This document shows positions 7,331 to 16,009 of a stretch of DNA of 64,000 nucleotides, piece after piece. The number at the start of each line of letters is the position of its first letter. Within the stretch, counting starts at the first letter, position 1. Under the pieces are notes generated by a model. That model was not told the DNA's origin, did not search any database, and saw only the letters and a list, made by a program, of their open reading frames with translations. The DNA is from Sulfuritalea sp. (GTDB lineage Bacteria > Pseudomonadota > Gammaproteobacteria > Burkholderiales > Rhodocyclaceae), in NCBI GenBank assembly GCA_030247575.1, contig JAOTRV010000002.1, positions 62,001 through 126,000 of the forward strand, in the 5' to 3' direction. Both the position numbers and the translations under genes were made by a program.

Positions 7331-8458
7331 TCAGGTCTTGCGCCAGACGGTGCGATTCACATAGTCGGTGTAACTCAGCACTATGCGCAGGATCTGCTTC
7401 GAGACCGGGCCGGCTTCGTAATCCACCACGGGGCGCATGGTTCTGGTATTGCGATCATGCTGCGCCATGACGATACGCACGGCATCGAGCACGCGTTCCC
7501 TTTTCAAACCGGCCATGATCAGCGTGCCGACATCCATGCCTTCCGGCCGCTCATGCGCGTTTCGAACCGTAACCGCCGGCAGATTGAGAAGGGATGCCTC
7601 TTCCGTGATGGTGCCGCTATCAGAAACCACGCAGGCCGCCTCCATCTGCAACTTGTTGTAATCGAAGAAACCGAAAGGCTTAGCAAACTGAACCAATGGA
7701 TTGACCGGCCCGGCATCAAGCGCATCGAGACGTTTGCGGGTACGCGGATGCGTGGAAACCAGAACAGGGAACCCGTAACTTTCCGCAAGGGCGTTCAGCG
7801 TACTCAGGAGATCACGCAGATTTTCGGGCACATCGACGTTTTCCTCGCGGTGGATGCTCACCAGGAAATATTTCCCCGCCTGCAAACTTACGCGCGCCAA
7901 CACATCGGAACCGGCAATTCTTGGCATGTAGAAGTCAAGCACCTCGCGCATATGCGACCCGGTCTTGATGATGGTCTCGGGGCGAACACCTTCGGCGATC
8001 AGATAACGCCGTGCATGCTCCGACAGCACCAGGTTGATGTCGCTCAAATGGTCCAGTACCTTGCGATTGAGTTCCTCGGGCACCCGCTGATCAAAACACC
8101 GATTGCCGGCCTCCATATGAAACACCGGGATCTTGTGCCGCTTGGCGGCGATGACGGCAAGGCAGGAGTTCGTATCCCCATAAAACAGCACCGCGTCAGG
8201 ATTCTCCAAGCCCAGCACTTCATCGGCCGTGATGATGACCTGACCGATGGTCTGCGCGGCTGTCTCGCCGACGGCGTTGAGAAAATGATCCGGTTTGCGA
8301 ATCCCCAACTCGTCAAAGAACACCTGATTCAATTCGTAGTCATAGTTCTGTCCGGTGTGAACCAGGACATGCTTCGTGTACGTGTCCAGTTCCGCGATCA
8401 CGCGGCTCATCTTGATCAATTCGGGCCGGGTCCCGACGACAGTCATCACCTTAAGCAT
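7331..8458 (-). CDS. Non-hydrolysing UDP-sugar C2-epimerase (WbjD/FnlC/WbvD-like)
   Basis: A 375-residue cytoplasmic enzyme of the WecB fold. The beginning MLKVMTVVGTRPELIKMSRV, the HREENVD motif and SDSGTITEEASLLNLP are those of epimerases acting on UDP-2-acetamido-2,6-dideoxy-L-hexoses (WbjD, FnlC, Cap5G, WbvD) more than of ordinary WecB. It would invert C2 of the L-sugar made by the two upstream genes. I chose the ATG at 8458, which overlaps the preceding gene by 8 bases; ATGs at 8467 or 8482 are possible but add non-family residues. With its neighbours it forms a three-step L-hexosamine module. Confidence 0.9.
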   Translation of the reverse strand: MLKVMTVVGTRPELIKMSRVIAELDTYTKHVLVHTGQNYDYELNQVFFDELGIRKPDHFLNAVGETAAQTIGQVIITADEVLGLENPDAVLFYGDTNSCLAVIAAKRHKIPVFHMEAGNRCFDQRVPEELNRKVLDHLSDINLVLSEHARRYLIAEGVRPETIIKTGSHMREVLDFYMPRIAGSDVLARVSLQAGKYFLVSIHREENVDVPENLRDLLSTLNALAESYGFPVLVSTHPRTRKRLDALDAGPVNPLVQFAKPFGFFDYNKLQMEAACVVSDSGTITEEASLLNLPAVTVRNAHERPEGMDVGTLIMAGLKRERVLDAVRIVMAQHDRNTRTMRPVVDYEAGPVSKQILRIVLSYTDYVNRTVWRKT

Positions 8459-9461
8459 TGAGTTCATCCCGTATGAAGTCAAGTTTCATGAGCAGCGACT
8501 TGACCTGCTCGACATTCAGGCGCTCGGTGTTGTGCGAGGTGTAGTCTTCGAACTCAGACACGTGGGGCTCCCCCTCGACGAAGTATTTGTTGTAATTCAG
8601 ATCCCGGTCGTCGGCGGGAACGCAGTAATAGCGGCCCATATCGGTGGCACGGGCCATTTCCTCCCGGGAGAGCAAGGATTCATACAACTTCTCGCCGTGA
8701 CGCGTTCCGATTACCCGAACCGGGGTATCGCTTTGAAAGAGATCGAGCAGAGCCTGAGCCAAGTCGCCCACCGTCGATGCAGGCGCCTTCTGCACGAAGA
8801 TGTCACCCTGCCCCCCATGCTGGAAGGCATGAAGCACCAGATCTACGGAATCTTCGAGCGACATCAGGAAACGCGTCATCGTCGGGTCTGTGACGGTCAG
8901 TGGCTTCCCCTCTTTGATCTGGCTGACAAACAGCGGAATTACAGACCCGCGCGATGCCATCACATTGCCGTAACGAGTGGCGCAAAGCACCGTCTCGCCG
9001 CTGCTTCGCATACGGGCCTTCGCCACCATCAGTTTTTCCATCATAGCCTTGGAGATACCCATCGCATTGACGGGATAGACCGCCTTGTCGGTACTCAGCA
9101 CGATGACGCGCTGCACGCCGCAGGCTATCGCGGCATTCAATACGTTTTCCGCTCCCAAGACATTGGTGCGTACCGCTTCCATGGGATAAAACTCGCAGGA
9201 CGGAACCTGCTTTAATGCCGCGGCATGAAATACGTAATCCACCCCCTGCATCGCCTCGTGAATGCTGTCGTAATTCCGCACATCGCCGATATAGAACTTG
9301 AGCTTCGGGTTGTTAAGCGCAATCCGCATGTCCTCCTGCTTCTTCTCATCGCGACTGAAGATGCGTATTCCCCTGACGTTCGTCGCCAAGAATCGATTCA
9401 GCACGGCGTTGCCGAACGATCCGGTGCCCCCAGTAATCATCAGTACTTTGTCGTCAAACAT
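8451..9461 (-). CDS. UDP-GlcNAc 4,6-dehydratase/5-epimerase (WbjB/FnlA/WbvB-like)
   Basis: A 336-residue SDR enzyme. It starts MFDDKVLMITGGTGSFGNAV and contains ALKQVPSCEFYPMEAV, STDKAVYPVNAMG and ATRYGNVMASRGSVIPLF, all hallmarks of the WbjB/FnlA/CapE group. These convert UDP-D-GlcNAc to UDP-2-acetamido-2,6-dideoxy-L-arabino-4-hexulose, the branch point for L-FucNAc, L-RhaNAc and L-QuiNAc. The ATG at 9461 was chosen because the family starts there; the upstream in-frame extension is not conserved-looking. It overlaps the next gene by 8 bases and lies 17 bases after the reductase gene. Confidence 0.92.
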   Translation of the reverse strand: MFDDKVLMITGGTGSFGNAVLNRFLATNVRGIRIFSRDEKKQEDMRIALNNPKLKFYIGDVRNYDSIHEAMQGVDYVFHAAALKQVPSCEFYPMEAVRTNVLGAENVLNAAIACGVQRVIVLSTDKAVYPVNAMGISKAMMEKLMVAKARMRSSGETVLCATRYGNVMASRGSVIPLFVSQIKEGKPLTVTDPTMTRFLMSLEDSVDLVLHAFQHGGQGDIFVQKAPASTVGDLAQALLDLFQSDTPVRVIGTRHGEKLYESLLSREEMARATDMGRYYCVPADDRDLNYNKYFVEGEPHVSEFEDYTSHNTERLNVEQVKSLLMKLDFIRDELNA

Positions 9462-9478
9462 GATCTTGATTCGCTTGG

Positions 9479-10330
9479 CTAGCGGTTGGCATACATGGTC
9501 TCTATGAGTTCCGGCCAAGAAGGTACGACATATCCAGTCCTGGTGGAGAAACGGGAGGAGTTCAATGTTCGGTCGATTCGCAATTCGGTGTCAGGAACAA
9601 TCTCGATTTTCTTCTGGTAAATCTGCGCAATCAAGCGGAGCAAGCGGTCCTTACTGATGGCCTGCCCACCTATATGATATAGCCCGGTCAAGGTCCTGTC
9701 GGGAATGACTATATCCCTTACTACCTTAGCAAAGACCACTGATGGCAGGCCGGAAAAGAACGCTTTGCTATACCCCTTGCAATGCTTCTGTGCAAGAAAC
9801 CATTCGAGCAATCCGTGGCGGCCCTCCAGTTCGTGTCCGATAGTCGACGTTCTGAGCGTAACGGCATCGCCATTCATGACCTCGCCAAGCGCCTTGCTCC
9901 TTCCGTAGATATCCGTCGCGTCGGGATTGCTGTCCTCGGTGTAGTTTCCCCGAGTACCGGCAAACACGCAGTCGGTACTGACGTGTATCAGTCGGGCATG
10001 TGCAAGTGCGCAGAGATCCGCCAGCCGATGCGGGAACAGTGCGTTCATGGCGATCGCGGCTGCCGGCACATTGCCATCGGCCAAATGCTTCGTCAAACCG
10101 ACGCAATTTATCACCACTTCTGGGCGCGTAGCAGACAGGACCCTGACCAACGCGCCAGAATCCATAAATTCGACACGTGAAATCAGATTCGCCGCTACCG
10201 CTCCGGAGAAATGGGCCTTGGCGCGTTCCGAGCGGACAGATCCCCAAACGGTCCATCCGTCTCGCTCCGAAAGAATCCGGAACATTGCGCTTCCGATCAT
10301 GCCGCCGGCGCCAAGAACCAGGACTCTCAT
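9479..10330 (-). CDS. RmlD-like 4-keto-L-sugar reductase (WbvR-like; no cupin domain)
   Basis: A 283-residue SDR of the dTDP-4-dehydrorhamnose-reductase type. GAGGMIG at 7-13 binds NAD(P)H, Ser118-Thr119 (VSTDCVFAG) with Tyr142 and Lys146 (YGRSK) form the catalytic set. In L-FucNAc pathways the equivalent enzyme (WbjC, FnlB, Cap5F) is about 370 residues with a C-terminal cupin that epimerises C3. Here the protein ends after the SDR fold. That matches WbvR of the UDP-L-RhaNAc/UDP-L-QuiNAc route, so I infer C4 reduction without C3 inversion. The start overlaps the upstream glycosyltransferase stop by 4 bases (ATGA). Confidence 0.82.
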   Translation of the reverse strand: MRVLVLGAGGMIGSAMFRILSERDGWTVWGSVRSERAKAHFSGAVAANLISRVEFMDSGALVRVLSATRPEVVINCVGLTKHLADGNVPAAAIAMNALFPHRLADLCALAHARLIHVSTDCVFAGTRGNYTEDSNPDATDIYGRSKALGEVMNGDAVTLRTSTIGHELEGRHGLLEWFLAQKHCKGYSKAFFSGLPSVVFAKVVRDIVIPDRTLTGLYHIGGQAISKDRLLRLIAQIYQKKIEIVPDTELRIDRTLNSSRFSTRTGYVVPSWPELIETMYANR

Positions 10331-11556
10331 TTTTTCGTTCCTCTATCTACCGTCGTTTTCAGATGGCGGATCAACTCCGCCACCAGCGTCTGATGATCGA
10401 ATTGCTGCTGAAAGTAGGCCCGGCCGTTGATACCCATCGCCGCGCGCTCCTCGACCGGCAACCGGTAAAGGCTAAGCGTAGCTGCCGCCAGCGCTACGGA
10501 ATTCTCAGCGGGAACGGCGATGCCTGCTCGGGCCTCAGTGACAAGCTCTGCACCCTCGCCGTTGAGACAGGCGAGAATGGGTCTCCCCACGGCCATATAG
10601 GCCTGTACCTTGCTCGGCACCGTAGCAGCGAAGATTGCGCGATCCGCCAGTGTCACGAGCAGAGCAGAAGCCTTGCCGAGAAGGAAAGGCATGGCTTCCG
10701 CCGGAAAGCGACCGGCCATGAATACATTCTTCAAACCCCGCCGGGCGATCTCCGCCTGCATCCAGCCCAGGCGACTTCCCGCACCAAGGATGACGAAGCG
10801 AATCGCCCGATGCTCCTGGAGAAGCTCGGCGGCATCGATCAGAGTTTCCATCGACTGTGCCGCGCCCAGATTACCGGCAAACACCACCGCAAAACCCTCA
10901 TCCAGTGCCGGCACGACTGGCTTGGAGCCCGACTCCGGATCGCAATAGAAATTCTCGACCGAGTTCGGATAGTAGACTGGTACCTGATGCGGCGCATAAC
11001 TTGTCACGAAGGGGGAGAACGCTCTCGACGAGACCAGAATCAGATCGCAGTGACGATAGATGAAACCCACCAACTTTCCTACGGCACCCAGGATCATCTT
11101 GTTGCGCACGTAGCCTGTCGCCTCGAGACTTTCCGGCCAAAGATCTTGCACCCAAAGTACCAGCGGACATCCCTTGATCCGGGCCAACAGCAATGCGGGC
11201 AGGGCCTGCAATATGGGGGACAGGGCATAGACCAGCACGACATCCGGCTTGATCCGCCGCAACATCCAGCTGCCAAAGACAGCGGCTGAGACAATGAATG
11301 ACAAATAATTCAAGGCCAATCGAATGCCGCTATTCTTGCCGCGCGGAGCGAGCGGCACCCGATGAATACTTGCTCCTTTCCATGTTTCGGCAACGCAACC
11401 ACCGAGCCTATATCCAGAAAAGACGACCCCGTCGGGATAGTTCGGTTTGCCGGTCACCACGTCGACCTTCACTCCGCTATCCACCAGGGATCCAACCAGA
11501 TCGTTAATGCGAAACGACTCCGGCCAGAAATATTGGGAAAACACCAGCAACCGCAT
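10327..11556 (-). CDS. GT4 glycosyltransferase, WbuB-like (L-6-deoxy-HexNAc transferase)
   Basis: A 409-residue GT-B glycosyltransferase of family 4. The N-terminus MRLLVFSQYFWPESFRINDL and WVQDLWPESLEATG segment closely resemble WbuB/WbjE enzymes that transfer L-FucNAc or L-QuiNAc in O-antigen synthesis. The C-terminal donor-binding domain has VFAGNLGAAQSMETLIDAA, AGRFPAEAMP and VPSKVQAYMAVGRPI. It is directly coupled to the three enzymes that would make its UDP-L-hexosamine donor. The ATG at 11556 overlaps the upstream stop (TGATG); a TTG one codon earlier is less likely. Confidence 0.85.
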   Translation of the reverse strand: MRLLVFSQYFWPESFRINDLVGSLVDSGVKVDVVTGKPNYPDGVVFSGYRLGGCVAETWKGASIHRVPLAPRGKNSGIRLALNYLSFIVSAAVFGSWMLRRIKPDVVLVYALSPILQALPALLLARIKGCPLVLWVQDLWPESLEATGYVRNKMILGAVGKLVGFIYRHCDLILVSSRAFSPFVTSYAPHQVPVYYPNSVENFYCDPESGSKPVVPALDEGFAVVFAGNLGAAQSMETLIDAAELLQEHRAIRFVILGAGSRLGWMQAEIARRGLKNVFMAGRFPAEAMPFLLGKASALLVTLADRAIFAATVPSKVQAYMAVGRPILACLNGEGAELVTEARAGIAVPAENSVALAAATLSLYRLPVEERAAMGINGRAYFQQQFDHQTLVAELIRHLKTTVDRGTKK

Positions 11557-12698
11557 CAAGCTTCCTTTTGTTGTGCAACTTCCTCCAGCAGAGCCTTGAA
11601 CTGCTGCGCGATATCACGCCACAGGAACCGCTGGCGAACCATTGAGCGCCATTTCTCACCCCAATCGGCCAAACGTCCCGGGGATTCCAATGCAAGCCTC
11701 AATCCGGCCGTCAGCCCATCGATCGAGGCGGGGACAATTAAACCGGGGTTGATTTCGGCTAGGTCATCCAGACCGCACTGATCCGTCATCAATACTGGCG
11801 TTCCGCAAATACCTCCCTCCACAACAACAATAGACATAGCTTCAGAACGCGAAGGAACCACCAACAAACAGGCGGCCCTATATGCGGCCACCTTCAGCCC
11901 GCCACTGACAAAACCGCAGAAGAACACGCGATCAGTCAAGCCTAGAACCCTGATCCGCGCCTGAAGGCCGGCCTGCATTCCTTCATCGGGGCCAGCAAAA
12001 ACCAGCCGATAATCAGGGAAGGCATCAGCGAGCCGACCAAAAGCCTCCAAGAGCAGATCGGGACCCTTGATCGGATTAAGTCGCCCCATGAAGAGCACAA
12101 AGGGTCCATCAGGTATGCCTGTCGTACTAAAGAACACTTCTCCATCGCTGGTGGCGAAATCGGACTCCCAAACCCCGTTTGAAATGACGGTAACTCGGGA
12201 CCGGGGAATGCCATATGCCTCAAAATGGGGGAGCTCGGCCTTCGTGACGGCAATCCAACCCCGGGCGCGGGCTATCAAATTTTGGCCGACGACTATATTG
12301 TAGATGCGCTTGGCCCAGCGGGATCGGCCGAAAAGAGGCAGGGCGCCCGCCGGGCAAATCACGTAGGGCACACCTGCCTTCCTCGCCGCGGCCTGAACCA
12401 TGACCCCGAGGAGGCTCCAATATCCCATCAGATGGATGACGTCCGCCTGCTGCACCAACTCCCGCACAAGGCGCCAAGCTGGCCACGGAATCTGGAACCG
12501 CGCGTTTAGGCAAGGCGCAACTACCAGCCTGATGCCGCAAAGCTGACCCAGCCGCGCCCGCAGGTCGCCTATATCCAGGGTCAACACCGTGCATGCGGTG
12601 CCACTTTCGGCCAAAACCCTCGACAACTGCACCGTCCGCTCGGCGTTGCCCCCCCCCTCGCGACCGGAAAGCACTGAAACGACGTTCAGAACTCGCAT
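11556..12698 (-). CDS. GT4 glycosyltransferase
   Basis: A 380-residue GT-B glycosyltransferase of family 4, presumably adding one sugar of the repeat unit at the cytoplasmic membrane face. The N-terminus MRVLNVVSVLSGREGGGNAE is a typical acceptor-domain start, and the C-terminal half has FMGRLNPIKGPDLLLEAF, FAGPDEG and the Glu-x7-Glu-type nucleotide region PSRSEAMSIVVVEGGICGTPV. The ATG at 12698 was chosen over an upstream in-frame start that lies within the next gene. A run of nine G residues (coding strand) near codon 14 is a potential slippage site. Donor and acceptor are not predictable. Confidence 0.85.
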   Translation of the reverse strand: MRVLNVVSVLSGREGGGNAERTVQLSRVLAESGTACTVLTLDIGDLRARLGQLCGIRLVVAPCLNARFQIPWPAWRLVRELVQQADVIHLMGYWSLLGVMVQAAARKAGVPYVICPAGALPLFGRSRWAKRIYNIVVGQNLIARARGWIAVTKAELPHFEAYGIPRSRVTVISNGVWESDFATSDGEVFFSTTGIPDGPFVLFMGRLNPIKGPDLLLEAFGRLADAFPDYRLVFAGPDEGMQAGLQARIRVLGLTDRVFFCGFVSGGLKVAAYRAACLLVVPSRSEAMSIVVVEGGICGTPVLMTDQCGLDDLAEINPGLIVPASIDGLTAGLRLALESPGRLADWGEKWRSMVRQRFLWRDIAQQFKALLEEVAQQKEA

Positions 12699-12702
12699 GC
12701 CG

Positions 12703-13668
12703 TCAGCACCCCGACCCGGGTTGCCAAGAGGAAGCAACTTCCACCCCGGTCATGACCCGTCGGTACCAATTGCCAAAGTCGGTAACCGCCTCGGCAACAG
12801 TGGGAGAGGGAACAAATCCCGTCGCGCGAAGCTTTCCTGAAGAGTACACACGCTCGATTGCGGGATCGGAACGACCACGCAGCGTCAATATCGACGAAAG
12901 CAGTATTCGCGGCAGGGGAAAAACCGGCACCTTCCGCGAAGGCAATCCCAGCGATGCTGCCAACAATCGCTCAACGCGAGGGAAACGGTTGTCGGAGTCA
13001 TCGTCCGCAGCAATGATGAATGTCTCGTTACCGTAACGATCCGATGCTGCAACTAGATGCAGGATCGCCGAAACTACGGTCGCCACCGGCACCAAGTGCA
13101 TCGGACGATTGCCAAACAGGGAGGCACGAACATAGTTCCAGGCCGCGGAATCGGAGAGCAAACTGCAGGCAAGAGTTCTCAGGTTGGCTCCGCCGGGCCC
13201 GACAATCGCAGTCGGTCGAACGATGATGGTACGCAGCCCATGACGACGCGCCTCGATCACCTTTTGCTCCAGGGCGACCTTGATTCGCTCATATGGTCCC
13301 AACGGCGCGCACCGCGCTTCCTCGGTAATGAGCAATGCGCTGCTCACACCCACAACCATCGCCGTGGAACAATGAATGAGACAGGAGGCCCGTTTCTCGT
13401 TGCAGGCCTCAAGCAATGCATTGATCAGCCGAATATTTGCTTCCTCGTCCTGAGCGAACGCGAGATTGACCACGATGTCACCCTCTTCGATGACTGCGGC
13501 CAGGGATGCGGCAGAATGAACGTCAACGCTCGCCCAGTCGACGATTGCATCGGCGGCTGGCGGAATGAATCCCCGGGTGATTGCCCTGACCGGTAAGCCG
13601 GCAGAAGTTGCCGCCGCGAGCAGATGGCGGCCGAGGAAACCCATGGCACCGAGCACGACAAGCGCCAT
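12703..13668 (-). CDS. Extended SDR NAD(P)-dependent sugar epimerase/reductase
   Basis: A 321-residue extended SDR. The dinucleotide motif is VLGAMGFLG (residues 5-13, GxxGxxG). A Ser-containing strand (CSTAMVVG) and Tyr-x3-Lys (YERIK) supply the usual catalytic set. Such enzymes reduce or epimerise nucleotide-linked 4-keto sugars. It could substitute for the missing WbpV-like reductase that would complete QuiNAc/FucNAc synthesis from the WbpM product, but this is only inferred from the locus. It begins four bases after the GT2 stop and ends four bases before the next gene. Confidence 0.75.
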   Translation of the reverse strand: MALVVLGAMGFLGRHLLAAATSAGLPVRAITRGFIPPAADAIVDWASVDVHSAASLAAVIEEGDIVVNLAFAQDEEANIRLINALLEACNEKRASCLIHCSTAMVVGVSSALLITEEARCAPLGPYERIKVALEQKVIEARRHGLRTIIVRPTAIVGPGGANLRTLACSLLSDSAAWNYVRASLFGNRPMHLVPVATVVSAILHLVAASDRYGNETFIIAADDDSDNRFPRVERLLAASLGLPSRKVPVFPLPRILLSSILTLRGRSDPAIERVYSSGKLRATGFVPSPTVAEAVTDFGNWYRRVMTGVEVASSWQPGSGC

Positions 13669-13672
13669 CGGA

Positions 13673-14638
13673 TCAGCGTCCCTGCCGCTTCATATTAGTC
13701 GTCCCGAATTGGCTCACCACGGGCCGCGCCAGCCGCTTGGCCAAGTAGCTGACCACCCTAGCAAGATAGAAGAGATACATGCGCAACGTGCGCCGCTCGC
13801 TCAGTTGCATGAAATACCGACGCGCACGAAAGTCGGCGCGCAAATTGCGGGAAAACTCACGCACACCGCAGGACGACTCATAGAAGGTCTCCAGCTTGCA
13901 CACCGCAGCAGCATCGACCAGTAGCCGAACACCCTTTCTGCGCAAATGGCAGGAATGGATCAAGTCTTCGCAAAACGCCTTCCCCGCAAAGGGGAAGAAA
14001 TCGTCGAGCACCAAGTTGGGCCTAAAATGCATCACGCAGCCGCCAGGCAGCCATTCGACGTCATGGATGCGCTGCTCTGCCGGACCGGCCCCTGGATCGA
14101 TGCCAACCGGGTCCCCTGCGCGGTTTATCTTGCCCGGCTCGTAGCCGCCGGATGCATTTACTAGCCAGTAATAGAGCATCTGCAACAGTACCGGTCGGTC
14201 CGGTTTGCGATAGACCGGACGGCCACTGTGCAAATCCACCAACGCCGGCGCTATCGCCACCTTGGGCCCGCAAGCTGCAAGCGTTTCGACTAGCCGTTCG
14301 ACGCAGTCCGGCGCCACCAGCATGTCGTCATCCATCTGCATTACCAGCGGGCCCACCGCCTCCCGGAAACCGGCCGCACGTTGCGCGACCTGCCCCCGGC
14401 ATGGCGTAATGACGGCACGCACATTTGGGCCGGCCACCGACGCCACCCGCGGCGCCTCGTGCTCCGGTATGCAGACCAGAATCTCGGCCGGCACCACGCT
14501 AGCACGGTTGAGGGCATCTATCGTGGCCTGCAGACTGTCGCCGCCAAGCGTGGCGATCACCACACTCAGTCGGGTCGCTGGCGAAACGGGCCACTCCGGG
14601 AGCACCGGGTTGCTGACCTCTTGAATTGGCGGCAGCAT
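13673..14638 (-). CDS. GT2 glycosyltransferase
   Basis: A 321-residue GT-A glycosyltransferase of family 2. TRLSVVIATLGGDSLQATI starts the nucleotide-binding domain, MQMDDDM carries the metal-binding Asp triad, and KAFCEDLIHSCHLRRKG gives the acceptor-side Glu-Asp motif. The C-terminus has one or two amphipathic or hydrophobic helices (LRMYLFYLARVVSYLAKRL), suggesting membrane attachment. The ATG at 14638 begins the family-like region; the longer in-frame start adds arginine-rich sequence antisense to neighbours. It starts two bases after the stop of the SDR gene upstream. Confidence 0.82.
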   Translation of the reverse strand: MLPPIQEVSNPVLPEWPVSPATRLSVVIATLGGDSLQATIDALNRASVVPAEILVCIPEHEAPRVASVAGPNVRAVITPCRGQVAQRAAGFREAVGPLVMQMDDDMLVAPDCVERLVETLAACGPKVAIAPALVDLHSGRPVYRKPDRPVLLQMLYYWLVNASGGYEPGKINRAGDPVGIDPGAGPAEQRIHDVEWLPGGCVMHFRPNLVLDDFFPFAGKAFCEDLIHSCHLRRKGVRLLVDAAAVCKLETFYESSCGVREFSRNLRADFRARRYFMQLSERRTLRMYLFYLARVVSYLAKRLARPVVSQFGTTNMKRQGR

Positions 14639-14640
14639 GA

Positions 14641-15573
14641 TCAGGGTGCCTCGAATACCGCGTCGAACAATTCCTCGCGCCTGCCTTGGCGCTCCTGCTC
14701 GCGCAGATCGGCAAACCACGTCTCCAGCGATCCCGGGGCGTAGGCGATCGCCTGCCTCAGGCGGGAATTGTCGAGCGACATATCCTTTGGCCGGACCGCA
14801 TGCAAATGGGCCTGCTCCACCTTCGCCCGGTGAATCAGCTCCAGGGGCAATCCGAATGCAGCTGCCAGGTGAGTGCCGAAATCGTATTTTGAAATGCGTT
14901 CCCCACCGACAAGGTTGAATATCCCGCTCGCGCCCTGATCAACCAGGGCGTGCGCAGCGTGCGCCAGCGCGTCGGCCAGGATGGGCGTGATGAACACGTC
15001 GTCGAACAACGGCAGCGGCCTGCCGGCGCGCAGGCTATAGATTATCCAATCGCTGAACGACTGCCGTCCGGCATAACCCCAACCGAAAAAGTTGGTGCGC
15101 AAGATCAGTGCGTCCGGACAAGCCTGCTGCACCCATTGCTCCGCCAGCAGCTTGCTTCTTGCATACTCGTTCAAGGGCTCGGGGGTGGCCTGCTCGGCGT
15201 AGAACTGATGGATGCCCGAAAACAAATGATCAGTCGACACATGTATCAAGCGAATTCCCGCTGCCGCGGCGACTTCCGCCACGTTGCGCGCTAGTTCCGC
15301 ATTGGCATGACGTGCCTCGGCCGGCATCTCCTCGCAGCGGTCCACATTGGTCAGCCCGGCCGTATGCACTATCAGGTCCGCCCCGATTTGACTGATCTGA
15401 CGGCGCAGCGTATCGACATCGGAAAGATCCACGCGCAGCGAGTTCACGCCAGGCAGACGCGCGCCATGGCGGTGCGTACCCAATGTCACCTCAGACTGTC
15501 CGCGCATCGCGCAGGCCCAATTGAGGGCGAGCAGCCCAGTACCGCCGGTCACCAAGATGTGATGTCGTTTCAA
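14641..15573 (-). CDS. RmlD-like SDR sugar reductase
   Basis: A 310-residue SDR of the dTDP-4-dehydrorhamnose-reductase family with intact length. The GGTGLLALNWA dinucleotide motif comes near the start, VIHVSTD-like LIHVSTDHLFSG and Tyr-x3-Lys (NEYARSKLLAE) supply the catalytic residues. I chose a TTG start at 15573 because the truncated neighbouring paralogue aligns exactly from there (M-x-R-x-x-x-L-x-x-G-G); another TTG at 15597 is possible. It probably reduces a nucleotide-linked keto-sugar. It is the intact member of a tandem pair. Confidence 0.75.
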   Translation of the reverse strand: MKRHHILVTGGTGLLALNWACAMRGQSEVTLGTHRHGARLPGVNSLRVDLSDVDTLRRQISQIGADLIVHTAGLTNVDRCEEMPAEARHANAELARNVAEVAAAAGIRLIHVSTDHLFSGIHQFYAEQATPEPLNEYARSKLLAEQWVQQACPDALILRTNFFGWGYAGRQSFSDWIIYSLRAGRPLPLFDDVFITPILADALAHAAHALVDQGASGIFNLVGGERISKYDFGTHLAAAFGLPLELIHRAKVEQAHLHAVRPKDMSLDNSRLRQAIAYAPGSLETWFADLREQERQGRREELFDAVFEAP

Positions 15574-15577
15574 GGTA

Positions 15578-15949
15578 TCAAGTCTTCTCTGGCTCAACCG
15601 AGCTCACGAGCGTGCGCCAGCGCGGCAACTCTTCATCAAGCCAAAGAACAGGTCCAGCGCGACCTGCTCGCATGCTGCTTCCGATGTCGGCATCCGCTGG
15701 AGCAGCCTCGCATATATCGACGCTCGCGAGACCCGCAGCATGAACAACCCACGCCGGTCGAATATCGCGTACCAACTTCGCGCACTCTTCGTCATCTTCA
15801 AGCCGGACCCTGACGACACTGACTCCCTTCAGAGTGCACTCATGCTGATGGGCTGCAAGGACAACATCGTAGCGATCCCGGACCGCACATGCCCAGTTCA
15901 ATCCCAGCAGGCCTGTACCGCCAGCAATAAGCAAACTTTCTCTTGTCAT
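15578..15949 (-). pseudogene. Truncated tandem copy of the RmlD-like SDR
   Basis: The 123-codon frame starts MTRESLLIAGGTGLLGLNWA, matching the neighbouring intact SDR almost position by position through HAAGLASVDICEAAPADAD. It then diverges into unrelated sequence and stops, at the point where the intact copy continues to the catalytic STD and YxxxK motifs. Both catalytic motifs are therefore missing. I infer a duplicate that lost its 3' two-thirds, leaving a non-functional dinucleotide-binding half. It could still be translated, but would be inactive as an SDR. Confidence 0.75.
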
Positions 15950-16009
15950 CCCGCGTCTCGTTTTCTTGACCTCTTGCCGCACATGCAGCGCCAATCAGGC
16001 AGGAAAACC

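Noticed and set aside
7121-8461. 446-codon plus-strand frame with a Leu-Pro repeat
   Set aside because: It is the antisense shadow of the UDP-sugar 2-epimerase plus the hexanucleotide repeat; the minus-strand gene has clear family motifs.
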